Positions 1 through 12,352 of a stretch of DNA of 64,000 nucleotides are shown here, piece by piece (position 1 is the first letter of the stretch; every line of letters starts with the position of its first letter). A program made the translations under genes and the position numbers. The notes below the pieces were generated by a model that saw only the letters and a list, made by a program, of their open reading frames with translations, searched no databases and was not told the DNA's origin. Origin of the DNA: Corella eumyota (lineage: Eukaryota; Chordata; Ascidiacea; Phlebobranchia; Corellidae); contig OY720099.1 in assembly GCA_963082875.1 (NCBI GenBank), positions 18,829,066-18,893,065 on the forward strand, in the 5' to 3' direction.

Positions 1-1364
1 TCGAAATTTCATTACTGTTAAGATGGTGTAACGCTGTCATCAATTTAGCAGCGCGTCTAACTTGTTGAATTGAAATTAGATTTCGTTGTTTACAACGCCC
101 TAGTTGATGTCTTGTCATTACCTATCTCGTGTGCATGTAATTAGTTAGTAATGTAATTACCGTTTTATGTTAGTTTATTAGCAAACTTCAAGTAGTAGAT
201 CCTGTTGTTTTTTTTCTTTTTTGACTGCTGATTGTATAAATAAACAAACTTTTGGTTTTAAAGTTTGGCATTAAACGTTGGTGTTTTTAGGTGGTTTTGT
301 TAGTGTGTTAAGAATATAAAGTAGCGTCTTTTATCTAAAATTGGTTTGGTTAAATATTTTTTTTTAAATGTTAAAACCTTTGTAAAAATGTGAAATCACA
401 AATGAATATTTTTTAAATATTTTTTGTCATCTAAACTTAAAATTTCGACGCTAATTCGTGACGTCACACAACACGTGTTCGATTACAATTGTACGAGATT
501 TTTATTCAAATAAATTAAGAAATCAAACGTGTAGTGGAAATTTAAATCACGAGGTTAAAAATTCCCCAGTTGCCAGTATTTTCACGCTCGATTTAAGGCA
601 ATTAAGATATCGTAAAACGAAAGCGCGTTAGCGTCCTTTTGTAAACAACTACGAATCAAATATCGTTGCTTAGCTAGGGAATAGTCGTGTGCCAGATTTT
701 GATATTCGGGTTCAAAGCTAATAAAATATTGAAATTCACACGCTATAGTTTAATTAAATAGAAAATAAATTCAATTCACTGATAACTAATTATAGTTCAC
801 AACTGTGAATCAATCATTATTTTTTTAATAAAAGTTCGACAAAATAACTTGTAGTTTATACAAATTAAATGCAGTCTAAATAAAAAAGAAACATATGCAT
901 TAAGGTTTCGTGTTATATATATATATATATAATCGGCATTTTTGAAGATGTGTTTATTTAAGATGAGTAGGCTACTCTTTGCTTGCTATGCTACAAAAAA
1001 AACCTATGTACAAACATATGCGCATAAGTTTAACGGGCGTTATTGCATTCATTGGACGCCACTTTGAGGCTATAAACAGCATGGCCCTTTTCCAAGCCTC
1101 TTTCTTTCCCTTTATTTTTTCGTACAAAAGGCTTGAACGGACTTCGGTTTTGGCTAGACTAGATTCATACTTTTATCATTAGAGACGCCATGTTTTTTAA
1201 AATATATCTTACGTATGAATTTTGTTAAACAAACGGATCTACTTTTATGTTACATATTTAGATTGACCTTTATTGCCACAAAATTTGTGCCATTTTTCGT
1301 GACACAAAGTGTTAAAAACACGCGCCACGTGTTTTAATACTAGAAATCTTATTACTACATTTAG
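1..1364. other. Non-coding region upstream of A1, duplicated elsewhere
   Basis: I see no supportable gene here. About 85-620 has a diverged copy at 38,250-38,800. About 622-1364 has near-identical copies starting at 30,655 and about 38,805. A short TA microsatellite lies near 915-932 and recurs in both copies. A 67-codon open frame at 979-1182 is kept in all three copies, but its differences change amino acids and it has no homology I recognise, so I do not call it a gene. Confidence 0.6.
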
Positions 1365-1467
1365 GTGGTTTTGTAAAAAATTACCTTATTCGGATTGCGG
1401 TTATTTGTTGAAAATGAAACCAATTTCATAGAAACATTTCTTGTACGAAAAAGCATCACTGAAAAAG
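1365..1467 (+). pseudogene. Fossil SH2 exon (exon 3 type) upstream of A1
   Basis: A 103-bp stretch is flanked by a good acceptor (ATTTAG) and donor (GGTAAGT). It still reads as the start of the family's SH2 domain: a WF-type start, an LLK motif and a FLVRKS-like motif just before the donor. Intact homologues are 104 bp, so it has lost one base, and it carries an in-frame stop. The exons around it are missing. It is probably the remnant of an older gene copy that stood before A1. Matching relics lie before A3 and A1'. Confidence 0.8.
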
Positions 1468-2216
1468 GTAAGTCGATGTAGCTTATTATATCAATATTTT
1501 TTTTACTTTTGTTTATCCTCGATGTGGGAAAGTCGAAATTCGTGACCCAAACATGAAATAACATCAAACCCTTAAGTTTCCTTACCAGTTTAGGATAATA
1601 TAGTTTATAATTGCCCGGTAAATATGCTGCTGATTAAGTGTTGACTCGCCAGGAGTTCATACCGTTTATAGCACCTTATTCAAAGGCACTACAGCATGGA
1701 AGCAGTGGGGATTAAACCCAGGGCCTCATGTAGTGAAGATAAGTGTTCTGACTACAACACCACACTGCCATTTAATATGTAATTTTTACATTTGTTTTTA
1801 TGGTTACATTGTTTTATCATGCACATTGTATTAATGTTAAAAGAAACTTTAAGCAAAAATTATATAAGCCTAAATATTTTATTAATATTAAAACATTATT
1901 CAAAATGCAATAAAACAGGGTATAAAGTCCTTACCGAAAACAAACATACTTTAAACTTCTTCAACTTAATTATTAACAGACTATAAAGAGTTTAAATGAT
2001 CAAAAATTGTTATATTAAAGGATTTAAGTTTTACGTCAATATTTGTTAGGGTTTAGGTAAACCCTAGATTTTAAATATTTTAAAGTTAATATTTAACATA
2101 AATGTATGTATGTACATTTATGGCTATGAAAAGTTATATTAAAGATCTGGTGTTGTTTGTTTTTGGTGGAGATAGTTTCATACGCATTTAAGTAGTAGCT
2201 TGTGTATAATCATAAA
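1468..2216. other. Spacer between fossil exon and A1, with a SINE
   Basis: It holds one reverse SINE (about 1510-1769) and otherwise AT-rich DNA up to the A1 start codon. The last 40 bases share a CATTTAAGTAGTAG segment with the stretch before A2, so this may be part of a shared promoter or 5' UTR. I see no clear TATA box. Confidence 0.5.
1510..1769 (-). repeat. tRNA-derived SINE, before A1
   Basis: Reverse copy. Read on the minus strand it starts GGCAGTGTGG, has a box-B-like GGTTTAATCCC, and ends near the CATCGAGGATAAA tail. The same insertion is seen before A3 and A1', so it predates that duplication. Confidence 0.75.
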
Positions 2217-5200
2217 ATGAGATACATTGCAATTCGTGATTATGTTGCAACATCAGCAATAGATCTTTCATTTAAAAGTGGTGAAGTTTTACTTGTTTAT
2301 AACAAGTAGGTAAAAATTGGTCAAGTTATTATATAATGCCTTAGGTAATTTTGTTTTATATTTTTTTTTGTTATAGGGTAGGAGAGACTTGGGAAGCTAG
2401 ACATTTACTATCAGGAAAATGTGGGATTATTCCAATTGATTGTGTAACGCCAGCAACTTCTTATCAAAAAGAAGAGTAAGTTATATATAATAAACTGTAG
2501 GAGCAGAAGAATATTTTGTAAAGGCTAATATATCTCTTTGCATGGATTATACTTTTTTTTTACAAATAAAATTCTGCTTAGATGGTTTTTTGGAAAAATA
2601 ACACGCTCAGATTGTAGTAAATTATTAAAGAAAAAGGAAAACATTGACGGAACATTTCTTGTTAGAGATAGCTTTGAAAAACCAGGTTGGTATTTTAAAG
2701 TAGTCTAATTTGTAACTAGAATTCAGTTGTAGTTTAAACACTTAATGCCATACAAAAATTTATAAGATTTTTGGTGTTATCAATGTTGAATGATATTGGT
2801 GATCTTTTGTTAAAATTTATGCTATTCTAATGGTATCAATATATTTATTTTTCAGGTTGTTTTTTTATAGCTGTATTGAAAAGATCAGTTTTAGGCATAA
2901 TGCGTGTTTTTCATCATTTAATAAAAAGAGTTGGCATTGAAAGATTTGAAATCAATAAAAAGCAGTTTGATTCAATTGATAAAGTAGTTAAATATTGCCA
3001 AGGTAAGCAATAACTTTTAGTTTTTTTGATAAATTCTAAGTGTAAATATGTCAAATAAAATGAATTTATGTACTTTTATGTGTGGTTTTATTTATTTAGA
3101 CCAATGTGTGTTGGATTGTAATTTAACAAACCCATGTCCAGTTGTAATAGATGAAACCAAGATGTCAAGCAAATTAGAAATTCTTGAAGAAATGTTAGAA
3201 GCTGGTGAAGTAGCTGACATTTTAAAAAGTAAGGTTAAATGCCATGGTATTTTTATTGTTTATTTATTTGTTTAAGAATAGTAAAGCTCGTTACTTAATG
3301 TTAGAATTCAATTTAACCTGAAGCGTGGTGTAGTGGTAAGAACACTTGCTACAACACATGAGGTCGTGGGTTCAATCCCCTCTGCTTTCATGCTGTAGTG
3401 CACGCTATAAATGGTATAAACTCCTGCTTAGCCTGCACCTAATCAGCAGCATAATTATCGGGCATTTATAATCTATATAATATTCCAAACTGCAACAGGC
3501 AACTCAAGACTGAGTCAGTGTAACTGATTTTATTCTGTGTCCACATCAAGGATGAAGATAAATACATAAACATAAAAATTGTTGAATCTAAATAAGACTT
3601 TTTAGATCAACTAAAAAAGTTAATTTTTATTTATAAATATGTTTAATTTTATATACATGTAATAGTATGACACCAATTAAAACATAATATCAATTTGTGA
3701 TGTAGTGGACTGGCAGATAGAACATCTTGTTAAAGCTGCTGTTGAAGGTTTGAAAAATAACATCATGAGTGATTTACAAAACCAGGTTGTATGTGAAGAT
3801 TCCTTGAACCGATTTCAACTTCTTCATTCACTTTGCTCAAAAAAAGGAGTAGAAGAAAAATGGGTTTGTATACTACTTTAACTGTACAATAAAAGTTTAG
3901 AAGACTACAGTTAGCCTGTTAATACTTTAACATTACATTGCATGTTTTATATAGTATTGTTTACTCAATATTTATTTTTTTAAAGGCCTATCAAGAGTCT
4001 ATTGGTGATGAACTTGCTAAAGTAAACGCTGTTGCAACCTTTATTATTTACTTAAAGATTTTGACAGATTCAGGCTATCCAAAAAGAGGGTAATCAAACA
4101 TGTATTTTGTTAAATTGATGGCATGTTATGTATCATCAACAAAATATAGAAGAAAGTTAGTTAAATTATACTTTTTATATATTTTAGAAAAGAACTGGAG
4201 ACTTTAACATTAATTCGGTCAATGATTTGGAATTATTGTGATGCATCTTCAGAATTTTGTGCAACTTGTTTCAAAAATAATCTTCATCAGTTGTTAGTTA
4301 AAGATTTAAGAACCTTGAAGGACACATTTTTTAAAAACATTACGGTACAAAAATATATAGCATTGAATCTAAAATATAATATTTAGTAAAAAATGTAAAA
4401 AACCATATCTAAATAAATTTACATCTTTATTACTCTATGCTTTTTACAGACTGAAGGAGATATTGTTTTGTCAGCGGTGCTGATTTTAATGAAATGTGCA
4501 AAAGCGGAAAGTAGTTCTGATTTTTTACGAAGTATGTTATCAGAAAGAGACATTATTTCATGGTATGCACTAACTACAGCAGAGGTTGATGTGAGTTATA
4601 AATTTATTTCAAATTTATTTTTATGTTTCGGTCATTTACTTTTAAAGTTAAAGTTAAGACTAGCAGGCTAAAGTAGCAGTTTACAATATTTGGCATTTTT
4701 AATTCTGCATTTTTTTTTTATATATCTTTATACGTAATGTGAAAACTTTGAATGCGCGGCCCTAACAAAGAGTTACATCAGTTATTTCGACTTGTCTCAA
4801 TTTCACTTTGGCATTTTGGGATATTATAAAGAATATAATTGGCTTATAAAGAAGCTGCTGATTAGGTGCTGGATCAGAAAAAGTTTATACCGTTTATAGC
4901 GCTGTTTTCAAGGGCGCTACAGCATAAGATCACTGGGGATTAAACCCAGGGCTTCATGTAATGTGGAAAGTGTTCTGACCACTACACCACGCTGCCAGTA
5001 TCTACACCACTATGCTGGTAATTTGTGTAGCATTGTTTTTGCTTGCAGGTCAAGTGTGAGGGATGCTTGTTTTCTTGCAGTAACATATTGTTGGCTTATA
5101 TTGCTTTTGAAAATAAAACTAGAGTTGCCACAGTTGGAAAAAATGTCATTGAGTTCCTTATGAAGGTATTAAAAATCAAGTTTAACATTAGATAGTTATA

Positions 5201-6595
5201 GATTAAAAAAAACTGTTGTGTAAGTTTCTATTTTATATTATTTAAAAAAATTTCATTCCCTTATGTCTCTAATAAATTAGATATTTAGCTTCTTTATTTA
5301 TTATGATTTTTAGACATTGGTGCAAGCTGTTAAGGAAGAAGACCATAGATATAATGGATTTAGTGCAGAAGAAGTTGTGATGGCCTTTACAAAACTGGCC
5401 CTTAATGAAAAAAACAGTTCCGCAATTTCAAAACATTCTGACATTTTTAGGATTGTTGAGCAGCTTCTGGATGCTGAAGGTTTAACTGTTTTCAGATATT
5501 CATTTTTCTTAATATTATGGTACCGGCAGCAAGGTGTAGTGATCTGACACTTCGTGTTCTGACATTTCCTATACTACATAAAGTTATGGGTTTGATTTCC
5601 AGTGATCTCATGATGTAGCCCCCTTGAGTAAGGAGCTATAAGTGATATAACCTCCTACTGAGCTAATACTTAATCAGCAGCATAATTATCGACAATTATA
5701 ATCAATAATATCCCAAACTGCCACAGGCAACTTAAGACAGGGCCAGGGTAACTGATGTTACTTTGTTTAGGTTGCGCTTTCGACCTTCTCACATCGAGAA
5801 TAAAGATCTATATAAAAAAAAAGTTAAAAATTTAGTTTTCATACTTATTTAGGAAGGGATAATGAAAAGGAAGCAGCTATCAATTTCCTGGGAAATATCA
5901 GTTTTTATCAATCCAATCGACGGGAAGTTTGTAAAAATTCATTTTTTATGGAAAGCATACAATTATTATCGAATGACAGGTGAATTAAAAACATCTATTT
6001 TCCACTTGTTATTAGGTTATATTCTTTATTTAGCTTAATTCTCAAAATATTAATCTTTCAGCAGTTAAATTGTCAACCTTAAGCATAAATGCTATACATA
6101 TGTTTAAAGTGCATGGTGTAGTGGTAAGAACACTTGCTACATCACCTTAAGGTCGTGGGTTCAATCCCCACTGCTCTTATGCTGTAGCGCTCGTGAGTAA
6201 GGCGCTATAAACGGTATAAACTCCTGCTGAGCCAGCACTTAATCAACAGAATAATTATTGGGCAAATATAATCTATAATATCCCAAACTGCTAAAGGCAA
6301 CTCGAGACTGGGTTGGAGTAACTGATGTTACTCTATGTTTAGGTCGCGCATTTGACCTTTCCACATTGAGGATAAGGATATATACCAAGAAAGTTATTTT
6401 ACAGCAAAATTAACTTCATTTTATTATTTTAGAGCATTTTTAAGTTCGCTTAATGAGATGACAAATGTATCTGAAATACCAACAGATGAAGGCAAGGTGG
6501 ACTCTTATCAACTATCTCCTAAGCCTGACAATGCTAATTCCATTGTGCACAGCCTTGTTGAAAGGTTTTCACAACTTAACACCAAGATAATCTGA
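2217..6595 (+). CDS. A1: SH3-SH2-helical (ARM-like) protein, no TIR
   Basis: Exons: 2217-2305, 2377-2475, 2582-2685, 2856-3002, 3100-3228, 3706-3863, 3986-4089, 4188-4344, 4450-4590, 5049-5165, 5314-5479, 5853-5979, 6433-6595. They join in one frame of 566 aa, with GT-AG introns throughout. Residues 1-63 are an SH3 domain (AIRDY, DLSFKSGE, ETWEAR, GIIP). Residues 64-160 are a Src-like SH2 (WFFGKITR; FLVRDS with the phosphotyrosine-binding Arg91; FHHLIKR; LTNPCP). No kinase follows. Residues of about 190-540 are helical and match the ARM part of ARM-TIR proteins (ILMKCAKAE, NILLAYIA, GFSAEE, LTKLALN, AINFLGN). The frame stops 10 bases before a leftover splice donor (GGGTATGT) that lines up with the donor leading to the TIR exons in B genes. 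SINEs occupy introns 5, 9, 11 and 12. Role unproven; an adaptor is likely. Confidence 0.85.
3320..3568 (+). repeat. tRNA-derived SINE in A1 intron 5
   Basis: Forward copy with box A (GTGGTGTAGTGG) and box B (GGGTTCAATCCC). It ends in CACATCAAGGATGAAGATAA. Shared with A1'. Confidence 0.8.
4719..4996 (-). repeat. tRNA-derived SINE in A1 intron 9
   Basis: Reverse copy, 278 bp, ending at ACCACGCTGCC (the tRNA-like head read backwards), 52 bp before exon 10. Shared with A1'. Confidence 0.8.
5524..5813 (+). repeat. tRNA-derived SINE in A1 intron 11
   Basis: Forward copy beginning GGCAGCAAGGTGTAGTG. The box-B region is partly decayed and the tail is CACATCGAGAATAAAGATC. Shared with A1'. Confidence 0.75.
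6109..6384 (+). repeat. tRNA-derived SINE in A1 intron 12
   Basis: Forward, near full-length copy with clear boxes A and B (GTCGTGGGTTCAATCCCC) and the usual tail. Shared with A1'. Confidence 0.8.
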
Positions 6596-7680
6596 AATTT
6601 GGGTATGTTTTTCTCTTCTTAAATGACTTTTTTTTAATTGTACATTTATATTATTAGTTATATTTTCAAAAAAAAAAGTGTTTTTTTGTGATATTTGAAT
6701 TGTATTGTAGTTTAATGTATATATTCAACTTTAGCCTGGTTTAAAAAAAAAATCCTATAAAATGATATATGTAAAATTGCAGAAAAATGCCAAAAAACTC
6801 CATCTATTTTCTAATTTGTAATAAAATCTAATAAATGTTCTACTAAATGTTTATCTAATGTGACAATGTATGTATTTTTTATATTTTTTTTATTTTTTAA
6901 ATTACTATTATTAAATTAACAAAATTAATAGTTTAACATTAGCTTTTAGTTTTTTATAGATTTTTTAAAATTTATTGAAGAAAAATGTATATACTTTAAA
7001 ACTTAGCTTTTTGCTGGATTAACACTTTAGAACTAAACTTGCTTGAAAATCTATATTAATAAAACATCAATTTGGTATTACTTAGAAGACTTTAATATTT
7101 GAGGTTCAAAGTGCTATTTTACTGTATTAACCAAATAACTACTCACATTATAAAGTTTAATAAATTCCTTTACTGCTATTGCATTATTGCCACCTCACTA
7201 CTATTACCAAGTTTTTAAATGCAGGAGACTGGTGTGCAGTATTTTTGTGGTCAGTTTAAATTAATTTATATAATTAAGTTCTCTTTCAACTTTAAGTAAA
7301 TATTTGTTTTGGTTAGGTACAGGGCCGGTGAACTTTAAATATTATTTCAAAATTAATAATTATTGCAATGGTAAGCACATTTGTTGTTATGGGGATAATC
7401 TTATAGTGTAATAATGTTATTAGCAGAAATTTGCATTTTAGATACATGAGTATATTTGTGGTTGGTTTAAAGTATTTTAAATAATTAGTTTCTCTATTGA
7501 GACCTTCTGTAAATATTTGTTAAGGTTAAGGTTCAACCAGTGAAACTTAACATAACAATAAGCATGTATATTGTCATGGAGATATTCAGTTGCTTTTAAG
7601 TAGAGGGACCTAGTCTGATTGTTTCATACTGGTGTTGGTAAGCCTAGAAGCATTTAAGTAGTAGTTGGTGTAGTAAAATA
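6596..7680. other. A1-A2 intergenic region
   Basis: No gene seen. It contains AATAAA-like poly(A) signals soon after the A1 stop (around 6820-6840) and a diverged direct repeat (listed separately). The final 50 bases before A2 share the CATTTAAGTAGTAG segment found before A1. Confidence 0.6.
7240..7590. repeat. Diverged direct repeat, two units
   Basis: Units at about 7240-7400 and 7451-7587 share the same order of words: TTTGTGGT, TAATTA, GTTCTC/GTTTCT, GTAAATATTTGTT, GGT-A-GG, GTGAA-CTT, AAGCA, TTGT-ATGG. They look like an old tandem duplication about 210 bp apart. The pair is repeated before A2' near 45,315-45,665. Confidence 0.55.
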
Positions 7681-10600
7681 ATGAAATTTGTTGCAATTGG
7701 TGATTATAACTCTACTTCTGAAAATGATCTTTCTTTTAAAACTGGAGAAGTTTTGATTGTATATAGCAAGTAAGTAATGTTAAAGATGGTACTGCAGCCT
7801 TTTTGTAACACTATTTAAGAGGTTAATGCTTACAGGGTGGGTGAGATATGGAAAGCAAAACATTTACTTTCAGGAAAATGTGGAAGGGTTCCAAGTGATT
7901 GTGTAACGCCAGCCACTTCCTATCAAAAAGAAGAGTAAGTTATGTCTAGTAATTTTTAAAAGTAAAAATTAAACATTTAAAGCAGAACAACATTTAAACA
8001 ATTTGGATAGAAAATTCGAAAAGTTATGATGTTAGGCCAACATTAAGCATTTGTTTTATGTAGGCTTTGATGTTAATGTTTAGATTGTTTTGGTGTTCTT
8101 ATTTGTAAATCATGCTCACTCAGTAAATGATTGGTAGAAATCTTATACAAAGTTTAATGTCAATTTGGTATAGGATTATCTAAAGCATTGTTTACAAACT
8201 GACAGTTACCAATTAATTGCTTTTTTTTGTTGGTTTTCTAAATTAACATTACAATAACTAAATTTATTTAATTTATTTTTAATGTGTTTGTATGGATTAT
8301 ACCTTTTCTTTTTACAACGAAAATTTTGCTTAGGTGGTATTTTGGAAAAATAACACGCTCAGATTGTAGTAAATTATTAAAGAAAAAGGAAAACATTGAC
8401 GGAACATTTCTTGTTAGAGACAGCTTTGAAAAACCAGGTATTTCAAACAAGCTTTTTTTGTAAGATTAACAAATAATACTGTATAGTAACTCTTGTGATG
8501 TTGTTGCTTTTGTTTTAATCAATGCTATTTTAAGCTATGTGTTTTAGGTTCATTTGCCATAGCTGTATTAAAACGAATGATTCTAGGTATGATGTGCGTG
8601 TTACATTATACAATTACAAGATTAGAAATATCAAAATTTGAAATCAATAAAAAACAGTTTGATTCAATTAGTGATTTGGTTAAGTACTGCCAAGGTAAAA
8701 ATTACTTTTTATCTCTTTTTTTTTATTAATTACCCATAGTAAATATATTAAATTAAATGCAGTTTTGCTTGTTTTAATCATATTACTATTGTTGTCTCCT
8801 TTTTTAGACAATTGTTTTTTAAACTGTTTGTTAACAAACCCATGTCCAGTTGAAACAAATGAAAACAAGATGTTAAGCCTACCAAAGTTTCTTGAAGAAT
8901 TGCTTTTAACTAGTCCAATTGCTGACATTGTAAAAAGTAGGCTTAAAAGTTTTGTTGTAAAAATATGTTTAGTTGTTTAAAAAATCAACCTATTATTCCC
9001 AGTAGGGCTAGGTTTAGTAGAACAATATCCAATCTATAAAATTACAAAGCTTTTAGCTTGATATTATAACAACCTAAAAGGGTAAACTACATATTACTAA
9101 AATATTTTTTGGTTATATAGTGGATTGGGATATAGGATGCCTTGTTAATGCTGCTAATAATGGGTTAACAGTCAATGCTGTAAAGGATTTACAAGACAAA
9201 GAAATATGTCAAGACTCTATAAACCGCTTTCAACTTCTTCAATCATATAAAGTTGTATTTCTTTTTAGTTTAACAAACAAAGAAAAAAAATTGTAATTTT
9301 TATTGTATTTTTTTTAGACCTATCAAGAGTCTATTGGGGATGAGCTAGCTAGAGTAAATGCTGTTGCAACTTTTATCGTTTACTTGAAGATTTTGACTGA
9401 AGTTTCATATCCAAAAAGAGGGTAATTTTGGTAACCGTATTTTTTTTTAACTTATGTGTTATTATGTAATCTGGCAAACTAAAATATAAAATGCAAAATG
9501 ACATTACCTATCCAAATAGTAGTCTTAAACAATTAGAAAAGAACTGGATGCTTTGATATTAATACGGTCAGTGATTTGGAATTATTGCGATGTCTCTTCA
9601 GAATTTTGTGCAACTTGTTTCAAAAATAATCTTCATCAGTTGTTAGTTAAAGATTTAAGAAGCTTGAAGAACACATTTACCGAAAACATTACGGTACAAA
9701 AATAAGAAATATTTCATTTAGGTCTTACATAAATATTGAATAAAACATGTCAAAAAACATATCTAAATAATTTTACCCTTTAGTACTTTATGCTTTTTAC
9801 AGACTGAGGGAGATATTGTTTTGTCAGCGGTGCTTATTTTAGTGAAATGTGCAAAGGCAGAAAACAGTTCTGATTTTTTGATAAGTATGACTCCAGAAAG
9901 AGACATTATTTCAAGGTATGCTCAAACCACGGCAGAAGTTCATGTAAGTTTTTATTTGTTTGGGATAATAAAAATCTGTAAAAGTCACAGCAACTCTCCT
10001 TTGCTTTACCCTTTTTTATTGCATAATTGCTTGCTTGTGAATTTTTGTGTATTTTTGCATTCAGGTAAATTCCGAAGGATGCTTATTTACTTGCAGTAAC
10101 ATTTTGTTAGCATATATTGCTGATAAAAATAAAACTGATGTTGCTACAGCCGGTAGTAATGTCATTAAATTTTTAGCCAAGGTAAGGTATTTTAAAACAT
10201 ATTAAAAGTTTATTATTTACAGATATTGTTTTATTTATTGCCTGTGTAAAATATATTGTTTTTATTTTTAGACATTGGTGCATGCTGTTAAAGAGGAGGA
10301 TCACAGATATTATGGTTTTAGTGCAGAAGAAATTGTGATGGCACTTACAAAGTTGGCCCTCAATGAGAAAAACAGCCTTGCCATTTCAAAATATTCTGAC
10401 ATTTTTGCGATTGTAGATCAACTTTTAGTAACTGATGGTATGATTTAAAATTTAACACAGTTTTAACATTAAAAAATTAACTTTAATAACATAGTAGTGA
10501 ATATTAAATTAAAAAATTAAAAACTATCTGATTTAGGCAGCGAGAATGAAAAGGAGGCAGCTGTAATTTTTTTAGGAAATATCAGCTTTTATCAATCAAA

Positions 10601-10981
10601 TTGCCAAGTAGTTCGGGATAATCCATCTTTTATGCGTAGCATTCAAAGATTATCCAATGACAGGTATATTTATAACACCAAAATTAATAATAAAATTCAT
10701 AATACAAATCATCTGTATACAAAGTGTTTAACAGAACAATTTCAAAAATTCAGTTGAAATACATTAACTTTTTAAAAGGTATGTTGAAAGAAAATCTATA
10801 TTATAGTTATTTCATTATTGTTTTTAGATGCTTATCCTCTGTTAGTGAAACATTAAAAGTAGTTAAAACTCCAACACATAAAAACATTGTTCTGTGTTTG
10901 CAAGTTATACCATCCCTTGCCGCTAGGTTGGCTTTACCAAACACCAATTTTGAAACTGAAGTATGTTTTGATTTTAAGTAG
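7681..10981 (+). CDS. A2: SH3-SH2-helical (ARM-like) protein, no TIR
   Basis: Exons: 7681-7769, 7836-7934, 8334-8437, 8548-8694, 8808-8936, 9121-9251, 9318-9421, 9537-9693, 9803-9943, 10065-10181, 10272-10437, 10537-10663, 10828-10981; one frame of 554 aa. The start matches that of the other copies and gives AIGDY. SH3 is followed by SH2 (WYFGKITR, FLVRDS, LTNPCP), then the helical region (ILVKCAKAE, NILLAYIA, GFSAEE). Exon 6 is 27 bases shorter than in A1, still in phase. The last exon runs through a fossil splice donor (GAA|GTATGT), which is the site that joins to the TIR exons in B genes; the final residues VCFDFK and the stop come from former intron. It has no SINEs, unlike A1. The protein would be an SH3-SH2 adaptor with an ARM-like tail; partner unknown. 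Confidence 0.85.
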
Positions 10982-12352
10982 GATTAAATCTAGTTTTTAT
11001 TTTTATTAAAACTGCATTTCAAAAACTGCAAATAGTTTTTTATTGTGATAATTTAATTGTAATATCTTGTAGTTTAATATAAACAAATAAAGTAACTTTT
11101 TGGCTTAGCAAAATGTAAAATTATATTACATGAATACACAGCTTATTTGAATTGTTTTTGTAGTAGATTTGAACTGAAGCTGGGTTGATTTTAAAAAATG
11201 GAAATGATATATGCAGAATTGCAAAAAAGGTTAAGAAATTCAACTAATTTTGTAATTTGTAATAAAATCTAACAAATGTTGTACTAAAAATTTATGTAAT
11301 GTGACTGTATTTAATCAATATATGTTATATATTTTTCTAAAATTAGTATTATTTAATTAACAAAATTAACAATATTAATGACCCAAATCGATAATTTATC
11401 TCTCACTCTTAGTTTTTTTAAGTGTGTTATATATATATTTTTTGTAAATACTAACTTTTAAAAAAGAAAACGAGTTGGATTATTTTATGTAAAGGTAATT
11501 TTAGATCATTTTTCATGTATGTATATATACCTATTAAAAGTACATAATTTAATTAATTAATTGTGTTTTTAGATTAACTTCAAAACTATATATATAAAAA
11601 AAAACTATATCATAATAAAAAAGCAATAATAAAATATATACTCGTTAGCTACATCACATGTTTGGTTTTTAACATAATTAGGGCCTGCAGCTTGCCACAA
11701 AAAGCAAATTAGGCGAAAAATCTGAGGTTGCCTAAAGCAAGTGCGTTTACAAAAATGCTGCTTTGCAGAATTAGCTCAAGTCTGCACTTGGTTTTAGTTG
11801 TACGAAATTCGTTTATCGAAAATATTATTATAAAACCTTTTACTGGGTTCTCAACTTATTAGGTGTTTGCATTCAATGTATCTAGAATTCAGCAAATATA
11901 AGGTCTGTTGAAATATTAACATAAGATTTAGCGTAGGCATTTTAATACAATTGACGCAGAACAGTTGTAAGGCGTTGAACCTGCGTTTTATATTGCGATT
12001 TCACAGGCAGTGCAGTAAGCATTCAAGGTTAAATAACAATTAAAATGCTTGTTCGGGTAACTGTAAGTTTATTAATTTTTCTTAAGCAAATATATGCCTT
12101 TTAAACCACGCGGATTGTTAAGCCAATAAATATTTAACTTGTGTGTTGTTGGTACGGTGATCTATTTGCGCCGTACTCAAAACAGTCTATTTAAATAAGT
12201 GACAAGAAAGAACTTTAACAGATTTTGACTGCTAAAAGGCAACTAATTATTGTAAGCCTTATATTTTAATGCATGTATTTAACCTTTAATCGGTTTATCG
12301 ATAAATGACTGTATATCAATATAACAAAGTGGGAAAAAATTGCTAGGCCAAA
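10982..12352. other. A2-B1 intergenic region
   Basis: AT-rich, with no gene, SINE or TIR-exon remnant that I can see. AATAAA occurs near 11,085. The whole stretch recurs almost unchanged at 49,073-50,437 (offset about 38.09 kb), so it was copied with the genes. Confidence 0.6.

Noticed and set aside
979-1182. 67-codon open frame kept in three upstream copies (979, 31013, 39165)
   Set aside because: The blocks are recent duplicates, so conservation is expected. The few differences change amino acids, there is no recognised homology, and no splice or start context supports it.
2217-3228. Src-family tyrosine kinase gene
   Set aside because: SH3 and SH2 fit, but no kinase motif (GxGxxG, HRD, DFG) follows in any copy; the downstream exons are helical and match ARM-TIR proteins.
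3320-3400. tRNA genes
   Set aside because: Boxes A and B are present but each belongs to a 280-bp SINE with a constant body and tail; no clover-leaf with a convincing anticodon arm was found.
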